This document shows, in pieces, positions 8,015 through 16,652 of a stretch of 64,000 nt of DNA. The DNA lies in the NCBI RefSeq assembly GCF_003150675.1, contig NZ_QGGB01000006.1, positions 310,001-374,000 of the forward strand, in the 5' to 3' direction. The notes under the pieces are model-generated. The model saw nothing but the letters and a program-made list of their open reading frames with translations, was not told the origin of the DNA and searched no databases. Every line of letters begins with the position of its first letter. Position 1 is the stretch's first letter. The position numbers were made by a program, and so were the translations under genes. Source of the DNA: Rhodohalobacter mucosus. Its GTDB lineage: Bacteria; Bacteroidota; Rhodothermia; Balneolales; Balneolaceae.

Positions 8015-10257
8015 TTTACCTGGTTAGTGATGGTAAACCGGCTGCTTATTTGAAGCGCTACCTCATCTGTTTCTCTGATGCGCACCTCTTCACCGTTAGC
8101 AGACTCAATTTGGGCAAATATCCTTAGCTGTCGGGTCTGGTTCAGTATATCCAGCTGTTCGCGGGTAAATGTTACCGTATTGCTGCCTTCACCGACACCT
8201 GCAGATGCACCGGATAGATCAACCGGCGCAGGTTCGAAAAGAATCATACCGGTGCTTTGTGAGGGCAGTGTTGTGAGCACATTCCCGTTTTCATCAAGGA
8301 ATTCGAGTTCAAGCTCGAAACCCAGTGGAATACCGTTCGAATACCGGATATCCAGTGTACCCGTCTCAATAACCGCATCATCATCAGGGCCGGGCAGATT
8401 GCTGAGATCCTGTGAGGTAGTGTCTGAAAATGTGGCGTTTTCAGCACGAAGAGAAAGGGGAACACTCAACCTGAGGTCCGGCTGGAACTGGACCGGATTA
8501 CGGATAACACCTTCTTCCTGCTCTCTGTTAAGGTCTGATACGCCAATGAATCGGATAGACACCGGCAACTGGTTGAAAAAGTCAATGATTCCTGAATTGC
8601 TGTTGTCAATCCGAAACGTTTCTTCCTGTGCCGGATCACCGTCAGGGTTGAGGTCGATTCGAATCAGGTTCTCAAGGGGGATTTCGCTCCCTCCGTTCAG
8701 GAGCAGATTCGCCGGTTCCGCATCGGTTACGCTGTTCGCCCCGGTTCCGTCAAGGTAAAATCGGTTGCCATCGGCATCTTCACCCTGAAATGCGCCCGTA
8801 ATGGATACCGGCAGGCCGATGTTACTGGTATAGATCAGATCCAGGGAGGCATCTGAAAATTCAATGCCGCTCAGTTTTTCCGAAATGTCACGAATGCCGT
8901 CAATATCGATAACTTCCGGTTCCGTCTCGTTCTGCAGGTCCAGGCTATCTCCGTTATCCGGATCATTATCATTTAAAAGGGCTCGCTGAATCGCAGGGAC
9001 GCCAAATGCCTCTGAAATGATAAGATTTTCAATGCGGATATCTGCGTCAACCCTGTCGGTTTCGTTCAGTGTTCGAACAGAATTTGTCCCCTCAAGGGTG
9101 TTTTCTGTTTCTGCCAGCAGGTTGTATTCAAGCGTGTTGTTTTCTGCAAAAATACGGTATCCAGAAAGGTCGGTTGTTCTGCTTACAGGCACCGTATTAT
9201 TGGCAGGAATGGCATCAGCGCCATCCAGAAGGATTACCAGGCTGTCAGCATCTGAAAATGCGGGTCCCTGCCGGATGCCCGGAAAACTGATCTGCAGCGT
9301 GGATATCTCAAGATCGATTGAGTTAATAATATTGTCGATCAACAGCATCCCGCTTTCAATCTCCGCATAGTGTGCGGGTGTGGTGAATAAAAACTCCTGG
9401 GTGTCGGGCTGAACGGTTCCGCCGAAGGTAAAGCTCTGTGAGGGGACACGGGCACTCACCTGTGAAGCTCTCAGGCTGCTGCCTGAAACATCTCTTACAA
9501 TGAGGCTTCCCGGATCATCCTGCATGGTTTGAGCAGACCATGAGATCTCAACATCGGCATTCAGGGCTGTCAGAAATACCTCCGGATCCACACCCGGATT
9601 ATCCACAAGTACAAGCTCTTCTGTTTGCTCTGAATTGTGTGTAAGGTTCAGAAATTCAACAGAGCCTGCGGGTACGGTGTCACTATAAAGTGTCAGGGTA
9701 AGTGTGTCAATGTTTAATCCCAAACTGTTCTGAATGGTTATGCGAACAGCTCCCTGCCTTATGCTTGCTGAAACAAAATAATCAGTATCAAAGCTGATAT
9801 TAATGGGAAAAGGGCTTTGTCCCCCGGGTACCGGATCTCCCTGGGAGGGTGCAGCAGGCAATCCTGTAAGGTCGCTGAAATTGGCCTCCCCAACCGAACC
9901 GTTCTGATTCTGTGATGAAAAGTCAGTAATGTCGATTTCACCTACTTCGGCTGACAGGGATACGGCATCGACGGCCAGTACAGGAACAAGGTCTTCCAGC
10001 TCTGGAAAAGTAAAGGTCTCATCTTTGATCAGGGTAATAAATGCATCGCCATCCGTCGAAAACAAGTCCTGATAATTCCCGGATGTGGTATCAATCAGTG
10101 AACCCTCCCCGCCAAGGAACTGAAAACGGGTCTCGGCAATCAATGGTGCATCTACACGCGTAGACAGGGAAAAGTCTGGTTCTCCGGGTGTTTCACACTG
10201 AATGAAAAAAAGCGCGGATAAAAATAATATCAGGCCATTGCGGCGTAAACTGTTCAT
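8011..10257 (-). CDS. Large surface lipoprotein of unknown function
   Basis: Lipoprotein of 748 residues with a signal peptide and lipobox ending FFIQC (Cys21). The body is acidic, rich in Asn, Asp, Thr and Leu, and consists of repeated beta-strand-like segments, suggesting tandem Ig-like or beta-sandwich domains. No catalytic motif is recognised. It is translationally coupled to the DUF5723-like barrel protein. The two may form a surface complex, a lipoprotein plus its outer-membrane partner, but that is inference. The PH-domain gene lies upstream on the same strand, 95 bases away. Confidence 0.65.
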   Translation of the reverse strand: MNSLRRNGLILFLSALFFIQCETPGEPDFSLSTRVDAPLIAETRFQFLGGEGSLIDTTSGNYQDLFSTDGDAFITLIKDETFTFPELEDLVPVLAVDAVSLSAEVGEIDITDFSSQNQNGSVGEANFSDLTGLPAAPSQGDPVPGGQSPFPINISFDTDYFVSASIRQGAVRITIQNSLGLNIDTLTLTLYSDTVPAGSVEFLNLTHNSEQTEELVLVDNPGVDPEVFLTALNADVEISWSAQTMQDDPGSLIVRDVSGSSLRASQVSARVPSQSFTFGGTVQPDTQEFLFTTPAHYAEIESGMLLIDNIINSIDLEISTLQISFPGIRQGPAFSDADSLVILLDGADAIPANNTVPVSRTTDLSGYRIFAENNTLEYNLLAETENTLEGTNSVRTLNETDRVDADIRIENLIISEAFGVPAIQRALLNDNDPDNGDSLDLQNETEPEVIDIDGIRDISEKLSGIEFSDASLDLIYTSNIGLPVSITGAFQGEDADGNRFYLDGTGANSVTDAEPANLLLNGGSEIPLENLIRIDLNPDGDPAQEETFRIDNSNSGIIDFFNQLPVSIRFIGVSDLNREQEEGVIRNPVQFQPDLRLSVPLSLRAENATFSDTTSQDLSNLPGPDDDAVIETGTLDIRYSNGIPLGFELELEFLDENGNVLTTLPSQSTGMILFEPAPVDLSGASAGVGEGSNTVTFTREQLDILNQTRQLRIFAQIESANGEEVRIRETDEVALQISSRFTITNQVN

Positions 10258-10352
10258 GTAGATTTGTACTGATTGTAGACGATAACAATTCCTGAACCTT
10301 TTATCGGCAGGAAATCTGCAGATGTTAATACCTATTGGGAAAGGATGTACTT

Positions 10353-10874
10353 CTACTGAAAATGTTTCATCTCTTTCTTAAAGTCTTCGTCAGATAGCAG
10401 TCCCTGCTGCCACAGACCGGTCAAATAGTCCCTCTTGTCAAGCGTACCCGGATTTTGTGATGCTGCTTTCTCTTTTTTCTCCGGTTTCTCTTCAATCCGT
10501 CTGCGTTCCGCTTCAGCTGCACGGCGTATGAGTTCTGCAAGCTGCCCGGGTTCCTCCTGCCCGATAAGTGTTGCGGTCCTCGCTTTTGTTTTAATGACCA
10601 CATTGCCCGTTCCGGTGATTTTTTCATTCAGTCCCCTGAAAACCCCGGTCTCCACAATACTTGCCAGGTCAATGTTTTCCGTAACGGAAGAGTCTTTAAG
10701 TGTTATTCTGTGGTCGGTAATGATGTAGGAAATGGATTGATGGGTCGTATAGAACCGATACAGCAGGTAGATGCCGATACCAAAAACCGGTATCAGCAGT
10801 ACAGCCAGCAAGTACCACCATAAAAGGGATTTATGAGAAGGTTTTAGTATGATCTTCTTTTCATTAGTACTCAT
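10353..10874 (-). CDS. Bacterial PH-domain protein with SHOCT-like tail
   Basis: Small membrane-anchored protein of 173 residues. A single hydrophobic segment lies at about 14-40. It is followed by a YdbS/bPH2-type domain (about 45-125) with the pattern YIITDHRITLKDSSV, then a charged helical linker rich in Arg, Glu and Lys. The last 27 residues (DKRDYLTGLWQQGLLSDEDF and following) resemble a SHOCT short C-terminal oligomerisation motif. This architecture is common in bacterial envelope proteins of unknown function. It is probably first in the minus-strand set running to 6425. Confidence 0.7.
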   Translation of the reverse strand: MSTNEKKIILKPSHKSLLWWYLLAVLLIPVFGIGIYLLYRFYTTHQSISYIITDHRITLKDSSVTENIDLASIVETGVFRGLNEKITGTGNVVIKTKARTATLIGQEEPGQLAELIRRAAEAERRRIEEKPEKKEKAASQNPGTLDKRDYLTGLWQQGLLSDEDFKKEMKHFQ

Positions 10875-11021
10875 AGGTAGTAATGGCTGTTTAGGTTGGA
10901 TTGTATCGGGGAAACTTCGTGAAATGAATTTCCAATTTCCATTAGCTCCGGAATCTGCCGGCAGGAGACGATTTTGGCTTTGAATTCACACATGATTCAC
11001 AAAATTCTCGTTCCTTTTTCC

Positions 11022-11029
11022 TATCTTTG
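11022..11029 (+). promoter_or_regulatory. Candidate -7 element of the ccm operon
   Basis: TATCTTTG matches the Bacteroidota primary sigma factor -7 consensus TAnnTTTG and lies 39 bases before the TTG start of ccmC. No good -33 TTTG is seen at the usual distance, so this is a weak call. Confidence 0.35.
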
Positions 11030-11068
11030 AGGCTAACCAAAATTACCTGATAAACCGTTTCATACCCC

Positions 11069-11728
11069 TTGAAAGCCTGGAAATACATTGTCGCTGGTTG
11101 GATGACCCTGGTGATTGTTCTCGGTTTTTCGATTGAGATCCCTCAAATCGATATTCTGGAGCAGACGGCCCGGAACCTGTTTCTGCATGTGCCTATGTGG
11201 TTTACAATGATGGTGGCTTTCGCCATGGCTTTTTACTACAGCGTCAGGTATCTGAATGACGAACACATGAAATGGGACAGGAAGGCGGAAACGGCAACGG
11301 CTGTCGGCCTTGTATTTGGAATATGCGGCCTGCTCACGGGTTCACTCTGGGCACGTTTTACCTGGGGTACATGGTGGACGTTTGCAGAACCCCGGATGAA
11401 TTTGTCTGCACTTGCCATGCTCATTTTTGTAGCCTATTTCATTTTAAGATCCGCTTTTACCGATGAGGAAAAAAAAGCAAAGATCTCTGCAGTTTATAAT
11501 ATTTTCGGAGTCACCACGATTCCGTTTCTGCTTTACATTATACCGCGGCAGCTTCCAAGCCTGCATCCTGGAGCTGAGGGAAATCCCGCGTTCAGTGAGA
11601 TCACCGCACCTGAATTACGGCTGATTTTTTATCCTGCCGTAATCGGCTTTATTGGAATTGCCGTTTGGCTCATGGACATTGTGAATCGCTACAAGCAGGT
11701 CAAGGAATTATCGGAATCAGGGCTATGA
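11069..11728 (+). CDS. ccmC: Cytochrome c maturation protein CcmC (heme handling)
   Basis: Inner-membrane protein that loads heme onto CcmE in cytochrome c maturation system I. It carries the tryptophan-rich WWD-type segment (FTWGTWWTF, about 98-105) and the two periplasmic histidine heme ligands expected for the family: His40 in FLHVPMWF and His166 in QLPSLHPG. At 219 residues it is the usual length, with about six helices. The start is a TTG, since no ATG precedes the conserved N-terminus and the next Met is residue 12. Its stop overlaps the next gene by ATGA. The WWD segment reads TFAEPRMN where other CcmC proteins carry VWDARLT, a mild divergence. Confidence 0.88.
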   Translation: MKAWKYIVAGWMTLVIVLGFSIEIPQIDILEQTARNLFLHVPMWFTMMVAFAMAFYYSVRYLNDEHMKWDRKAETATAVGLVFGICGLLTGSLWARFTWGTWWTFAEPRMNLSALAMLIFVAYFILRSAFTDEEKKAKISAVYNIFGVTTIPFLLYIIPRQLPSLHPGAEGNPAFSEITAPELRLIFYPAVIGFIGIAVWLMDIVNRYKQVKELSESGL

Positions 11729-12024
11729 AAAATATGTTTGCACAAGAAGAATCGCCGGTACGCGTTGATACTCTCACGGAAAGCTATTCCGGCCGCTGGG
11801 AAGGCACGGAGGGTGTCGAAGAATCTTCGGCATTTATCCAGTTTATGGCTTCCGACGATCTGATCTGGGTCGTGCTCGGGGTAAGTCTGATTATCTGGTT
11901 TGTGCTGCTCTTCTTTATGATAAGAGTAGACAAAAAGGTGTCAAAACTTGAGAAAACGGTTACACAATCACAACATGACGAACCTGCCGGTTCGGAAAAA
12001 GAAATTGAAGGTAAAGAATCATGA
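11725..12024 (+). CDS. ccmD: CcmD-like small membrane protein
   Basis: A 99-residue protein with one transmembrane helix (LIWVVLGVSLIIWFVLLFFM) followed by a basic then acidic helical tail (RVDKKVSKLEKTV). Position between ccmC and ccmE, the single helix and the charged C-terminal segment match CcmD, which stabilises the CcmC-CcmE complex. The start at 11725 gives an ATGA overlap with ccmC; an in-frame upstream extension inside ccmC is unlikely. Its stop overlaps ccmE by four bases. The N-terminal 45 residues (acidic, periplasmic side) are longer than in proteobacterial CcmD. Confidence 0.65.
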   Translation: MKNMFAQEESPVRVDTLTESYSGRWEGTEGVEESSAFIQFMASDDLIWVVLGVSLIIWFVLLFFMIRVDKKVSKLEKTVTQSQHDEPAGSEKEIEGKES

Positions 12025-12410
12025 AACCTAAATTGATCTTAGGTATTCTGGCCATCGTGCTGTTTACGTCACTGCTTATGTATAATTTTGGAAACAGCAT
12101 AAGTACCTATGTGAATTTTGAACAGGCTGAAAACAGAGCCACATCTCACGTGGTGGGAACATGGGACGACAGCCGTGATTATGGTTTTTCAAGAGACACC
12201 ATGCAGTTCTCGTTCTACATGAAAGACGAAGACGGCAATGTACGCCGCGTAGTCTACCCGAGGCCAAAGCCGAATAATTTTGAACAGGCCACCCAGCTTG
12301 TGGTTGTGGGCGAGATGAGAAACAGCGTGTTCCACGCCAATGAAATGCTGATGAAGTGTCCCTCGAAATACAATGACGGCAGTGAACTATTGAACGCGCA
12401 GGAGAGCTGA
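12021..12410 (+). CDS. ccmE: Heme chaperone CcmE, cysteine-type (CXXXY)
   Basis: Periplasmic heme chaperone of system I, tethered by an N-terminal helix (about residues 5-22) and followed by an OB-fold. The C-terminal segment VVVGEMRNSVFHANEMLMKC aligns with the CcmE heme-binding region. At the heme-binding position it has CPSKY (Cys113 to Tyr117) instead of the HXXXY of typical CcmE. This is the CXXXY variant described for archaea and some deltaproteobacteria (system I*). The length of 129 residues is normal. ATGA overlaps with ccmD, and ccmF follows after six bases. Confidence 0.85.
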   Translation: MKPKLILGILAIVLFTSLLMYNFGNSISTYVNFEQAENRATSHVVGTWDDSRDYGFSRDTMQFSFYMKDEDGNVRRVVYPRPKPNNFEQATQLVVVGEMRNSVFHANEMLMKCPSKYNDGSELLNAQES

Positions 12411-12416
12411 CAAAAA

Positions 12417-14909
12417 ATGATTGCAACTGCAGGCCATCTGCTGCTCAGTGGCGCATTTCTGACATCTTTGATTGTGATGGGGCTCTACGCAGCCTCGGCT
12501 CTGAAGGATAATCTGTCCGTAGAAAGGATTGCCAACCGAATGTGGTACCTGAAGGGCGTACTGCTTCTGCTATCCTCCGCAGCGTTGGTTTATATTATCA
12601 TGACCCATCAGTTTCAGTACTACTATGTCTGGAACTATACAAGTCTTGACCTGGAGACCAAATATCTATTCTCGGCATTTTATGGTGGGCAGGAGGGAAG
12701 CTTCATGCTTTGGATACTGATTTCATGCCTGGTGGGTGTGGGGCTGATTAAATGGACCCGCAAGCCCTACAAAGCTCCCGTAATGTTTGTTATGGCGCTT
12801 ACACAGTTCTTTCTGCTTTCGATGATTGTTGGATGGGATCTTTCTTTCGCCAAAATAGGGGCTTCACCCTTCCGTACTATTGCCCAGGAGATGCCGAATG
12901 CCCCGTTTATTCAGGCCAATCCCGATTTTGTACCTGTTGACGGTACAGGACTCAATGATCTGCTGAAAAGCCCATGGATGATGATTCATCCGCCCATTAT
13001 CTTTGTGGGATTCTCCATGATGACGGTGCCATTCGCTTTCGCAATTGCCTCGCTCTGGACGAAGACGTACCACGAATGGATCCGCCCGGCACTTCCCTGG
13101 ACGCTGGCGGCAAACCTGTCACTGCTTACCGCAATCTTTCTGGGCGGATACTGGGCCTATGAAACACTCTCTTTCGGTGGTTACTGGGCGTGGGATCCTG
13201 TTGAAAATGCATCTCTGGTCCCCTGGCTCATAGGTACGGCCGGGATTCATGCCATGATTGTACAGAGAAAAAGCTCCCGTGCGCACAAAGCCTCTCTCTT
13301 CTTGTCCATTATGGCTTATGTTGCCATCGTATACCAGACCTTTTTAACCCGATCGGGTGTACTCGCCGATCAGTCTGTCCACAGTTTTGTCGATTTAGGT
13401 CTCTATGGCCAGCTTCTGATGTATATCCTGGTAATGACTTTTATGGGTTTAGGGTTCTACCTGTACAGATACAGGGATCTTCCAAGCCCGCAGAAGGAGT
13501 CCAAATTCCTAAGCAGGGAGTTTATGACGTTTACAGGCTCCATGCTGCTCCTGATCCTGGGGATAATTATCATTGTGGGAACCAGCTCACCTATTATCGG
13601 CCGGTTTTTTGTTGAAAATCCCACTCCCCCCGAAATACAGTTCTACAACGACTGGAGCATGCCCATTGCCATTATTATGGCATTTGCCACTGTGGTAGGT
13701 CAATATCTTTTCTGGCAAAAACATACATGGGAAAGTCTGGCGGGTGTAATGATCACTCCGCTGCTCCTCACATCCACCGCAACGGTAGTCTCCATTGTGC
13801 TCGGTGAGGTGAGTAACATCTACTACATGATCTATATTTTTGCGGGATGGTTTACCGTTATCGGCAATTCAACTATGCTGATAAGTCTGATTCGGAAAAA
13901 TCCGAAACTGATCGGAGGTACGCTTACCCATATCGGATTTGGCGTACTGCTGCTGGGTATCATTGCGTCATCGGCTTACACGGGGCCTCTGCTTGACCAG
14001 AGAACGGCGTCCTATAATGCGCGTGTTGCCGCAGGCGAGGTGTATGATGAGGAGGGCTTTCCGGTTACCCAGCCCAGAGAGATGTTTTCACTGGATCTGA
14101 ATCGTCCCACTTTGGTAAACAATGAGTATATGGTTACCTACGAAGGGTATGAGCTGTCTGATTCACCCCGCCCGGGTCAGCAGACGTACCGGCTTCGGTT
14201 CGAATCTATCGATAACGGACGCGTTTTTTACATGTATCCGGAAGTGTATCCCATGTTAACCACGTCCTCGAGAACCAATATTGAATGGTCGGTCGATCCG
14301 CATGTTCAAACCGGGTGGATGAGCGATTATTATCTCTATGTAGCGGGCAGTAAGTATGTGGAGCAAAAAAATGAAGAGCTTGAAGAACAAAACCGCAATC
14401 AGGATCCGCTTGTGTCTCTCCAGGAAGAGGCTGATGAGAGACAGACCATCGAAATAGGGCAGGGCGAATCAATTGAAGCGGGACCGTTCAGCTTCACGTT
14501 TATGAACTTTACGCCGGCCCTTGAAGAAGAACTGCCCGATAGCACTCAAATAGGCATTCGTTCACTTGTGAGAATTACGCACACTCCAAGCGGAAATGCG
14601 TTTGATGTGGAGCCGCTCTTTGCCGTATACACGGAAGATGAGGTAAGCTATACCTACTCACCCCCGCTCGAGATCGAGCGTTGGGGCATGACAGTCAGTT
14701 TTACCAGGATCTTTCCGGAGTCGGATACCATCGAACTCACTGTGGATGGTCTGGACATGGAGTTTGAGGAGGACTGGGTTCTTATTGTCGCCGAGGAGAA
14801 ACCCTTTGTCTCTGTAGTGTGGCTCGGAACCTTTCTGCTGATGGGCGGATTCACCATCTCAATATTCCGCCACTGGGCCCGCGAAAAGAACACCGAAGAG
14901 AAAGAGTGA
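12417..14909 (+). CDS. ccmF: Cytochrome c heme lyase subunit CcmF
   Basis: Large polytopic membrane protein that attaches heme to apocytochromes. The WWD domain is clear (FGGYWAWDPVENASLVPW, residues 253-270), and the conserved MIHPP with His191 is present. At 830 residues it is longer than E. coli CcmF (about 650). The extra length lies mainly in a periplasmic domain (about 520-790) before the final helix (VVWLGTFLLMGGFTISIF). It ends the ccmC-D-E-F operon. ccmA, ccmB and ccmH are not found in the window. Confidence 0.9.
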   Translation: MIATAGHLLLSGAFLTSLIVMGLYAASALKDNLSVERIANRMWYLKGVLLLLSSAALVYIIMTHQFQYYYVWNYTSLDLETKYLFSAFYGGQEGSFMLWILISCLVGVGLIKWTRKPYKAPVMFVMALTQFFLLSMIVGWDLSFAKIGASPFRTIAQEMPNAPFIQANPDFVPVDGTGLNDLLKSPWMMIHPPIIFVGFSMMTVPFAFAIASLWTKTYHEWIRPALPWTLAANLSLLTAIFLGGYWAYETLSFGGYWAWDPVENASLVPWLIGTAGIHAMIVQRKSSRAHKASLFLSIMAYVAIVYQTFLTRSGVLADQSVHSFVDLGLYGQLLMYILVMTFMGLGFYLYRYRDLPSPQKESKFLSREFMTFTGSMLLLILGIIIIVGTSSPIIGRFFVENPTPPEIQFYNDWSMPIAIIMAFATVVGQYLFWQKHTWESLAGVMITPLLLTSTATVVSIVLGEVSNIYYMIYIFAGWFTVIGNSTMLISLIRKNPKLIGGTLTHIGFGVLLLGIIASSAYTGPLLDQRTASYNARVAAGEVYDEEGFPVTQPREMFSLDLNRPTLVNNEYMVTYEGYELSDSPRPGQQTYRLRFESIDNGRVFYMYPEVYPMLTTSSRTNIEWSVDPHVQTGWMSDYYLYVAGSKYVEQKNEELEEQNRNQDPLVSLQEEADERQTIEIGQGESIEAGPFSFTFMNFTPALEEELPDSTQIGIRSLVRITHTPSGNAFDVEPLFAVYTEDEVSYTYSPPLEIERWGMTVSFTRIFPESDTIELTVDGLDMEFEEDWVLIVAEEKPFVSVVWLGTFLLMGGFTISIFRHWAREKNTEEKE

Positions 14910-15251
14910 GATAACGAAGGAGAGAAGAACGGGCAATCTGCTTTAACAGTCTGTCAGGGCCAGAAGGCAGTTGTCAAACGTCAGCAATGAGACGGATAAA
15001 TTGGCAACAGATCGTCTGATTACCAAAACCTCACTAATCACTACTCATTACTCAATACTCATTACTCACTAACCCACTCTGCTTTAACAGTACGTCAGGG
15101 CTACAGTATGAAGGTATTTACGTGCTAAGGTGTTGAAGCTCTGCGGAAATAACTCTTCATCGGTTCGATATTCGTCTGTTCGTCGATGGACTGTACCGGA
15201 GGGACAACGGATCGGCAGACCCATGCGCAGCTCGGGAAAAAAGCAGTGAGC
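14910..15251. other. Non-coding gap with a short direct repeat and ACTCATT-rich tract
   Basis: No convincing gene. A 24-base sequence beginning TCTGCTTTAACAGT occurs at 14937-14960 and again at 15078-15101 with two mismatches. Between them, 15030-15074 is a low-complexity tract built from ATTACTCA-like units. These look like decayed repeats between a plus-strand and a minus-strand operon end. Confidence 0.45.
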
Positions 15252-15286
15252 AAAAAAATCCCGCTTGTCGGGCAACAAGCGGGATT
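15252..15286 (-). terminator. Intrinsic terminator of the amidohydrolase operon
   Basis: Read on the minus strand, AATCCCGCTTGT pairs perfectly with ACAAGCGGGATT around a six-base loop, followed by a run of seven T. It lies about 20 bases after the stop of the 448-residue amidohydrolase gene. Confidence 0.9.
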
Positions 15287-15305
15287 GATCGTATGGTTAA
15301 GATCT

Positions 15306-16652
15306 TCATTCAGCCTGGCGCTGATCCACTTTCTCGCGAAACTTCTCATACAGCTGTTTATGGTTATCCATCATATCGCTTTTGCGGCCCTGGATATAGA
15401 CCTGCTCAATCTGTGTGGCATACTCAATTGGGTTTCCGTCTGTTATGATGAGCGTAGCGTCCTTGCCAGTTTCCAGCGACCCAATATGATCATCGAGTCC
15501 CAGAATTTCAGCGGCTGCGGATGTTACAGCTTCGAGTGCGGCATCCGAAGGCAATCCGTATGCAATTGCGGCACCCGCTTCGTGCGGCAGGCGGTTGGCA
15601 TTGGGAGCGCTTGCCCCTCCGGCGATGGAAAACCGTACACCCGCTTCATGCAGTTTGGCGGGGAGGCTGTATGCCGCATCATACGCCTGCCAGCTTCTGA
15701 AAGGTGATGAGAGAACGGATGTGAGAATGACCGGGATATTCCGGCTTTTCAGATGTTCCGATACCAGGTGCGCATCGTTACCCCCCAGAATGATTAATCT
15801 TACCTCTTCTTCGGTCGACCATGTAATTGCGTCCTGAATTTGTCGCACTTCACCTGCATTCACAACAACCGGGCGTTCCTGACTGATTACGGGAATCATC
15901 GACTCCCACCGCGAATCGAAATCAATTCTGGGTCCGTTGCCATTCACCATGGCCTGTTTTGCCTTGTGATAAGCTTTAGCATCGGCAAAGGTGCTGCGTA
16001 GCTGCCGCAGCTGATCTTGGTAGTTGGTACTTCGCGGGTTTGGCCAGTTCACAATCAGCCCTACACCCGGCTTCAGGGTCATCTCTTCCCACGACCACCC
16101 TTCAAGCATCATAGCTGCCGACTGCCCTGAAATGAGGCCGCCGCCGGGGCTTGAAACGGCTGTTAGCACACCTGCGCTTCGTGCTACCCCAATGTGGCGG
16201 CTCTCCGCATTAAACGCCCTCTCAGCGCGAACATTGGGATTTATTGGGCCTTGTTCGTTGATATCAACAGTCATACTTACAGCACCAATTTCATAAAGTC
16301 CCATCTGGCTCCATGAATCTATGAGCCCGGGGTAGATGTGCTTTCCGGTCACGTTCTCACGAACAGCCCCGGAGGGTATCGTGACATCGGTTCCTACCGC
16401 TGTAATCTTTCCTTTTTCAAAAAGGATGGTTCCGTTTTCAATTACATCACCCGCCATTGTGTGAATGGTGCCGCCGGTGAGTGCAACCGGCTGCGACTGC
16501 ACTGGGGCCGGAATCTGAGAAATCGCCGGCTGAACGCTTAGGGTTAGCAGGACGATAAACGCAATAGCTGACATGGTTTTCATAGTCAATGTCTTTTGAA
16601 TGTTAAAAACTGAATTGAGGATTAGTCGGGTACTGAATCGCGTTTTAGTCAT
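15306..16652 (-). CDS. Secreted amidohydrolase-like protein lacking the HxH metal motif
   Basis: Amidohydrolase-superfamily fold (PF01979-like). It opens with the small beta domain (GGTIHTMAGDVIENGTILFE) and closes with the equivalent (IGSLETGKDATLIITDGNP). The strand that should carry HxH after YPGLID reads SWSQMG, so the metal-binding histidines are absent. Two starts are possible. The ATG at 16652 has a GGAGG seven bases upstream and overlaps the preceding gene by eight bases. The ATG at 16583 (Met24) gives a cleaner signal peptide ending PAISQ. I keep the longer form because of the ribosome-binding site. It forms an operon with the 994-residue paralogue and probably assembles or acts with it. 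Catalytic competence is doubtful. Confidence 0.75.
   Translation of the reverse strand: MTKTRFSTRLILNSVFNIQKTLTMKTMSAIAFIVLLTLSVQPAISQIPAPVQSQPVALTGGTIHTMAGDVIENGTILFEKGKITAVGTDVTIPSGAVRENVTGKHIYPGLIDSWSQMGLYEIGAVSMTVDINEQGPINPNVRAERAFNAESRHIGVARSAGVLTAVSSPGGGLISGQSAAMMLEGWSWEEMTLKPGVGLIVNWPNPRSTNYQDQLRQLRSTFADAKAYHKAKQAMVNGNGPRIDFDSRWESMIPVISQERPVVVNAGEVRQIQDAITWSTEEEVRLIILGGNDAHLVSEHLKSRNIPVILTSVLSSPFRSWQAYDAAYSLPAKLHEAGVRFSIAGGASAPNANRLPHEAGAAIAYGLPSDAALEAVTSAAAEILGLDDHIGSLETGKDATLIITDGNPIEYATQIEQVYIQGRKSDMMDNHKQLYEKFREKVDQRQAE

Noticed and set aside
11665-11724. Longer start for the CcmD-like gene
   Set aside because: It would overlap ccmC by over 60 bases. The ATG at 11725 gives the ATGA overlap seen between other genes of this operon.
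15030-15075. Short repeated ATTACTCA units, considered as a CRISPR-like array
   Set aside because: Units are irregular and only about eight bases, with no spacers of constant length and no cas genes nearby.
15084-15349. Small minus-strand open frames between ccmF and the amidohydrolase terminator
   Set aside because: They run through the terminator hairpin or into the 3' end of the amidohydrolase gene and show no protein-like features.
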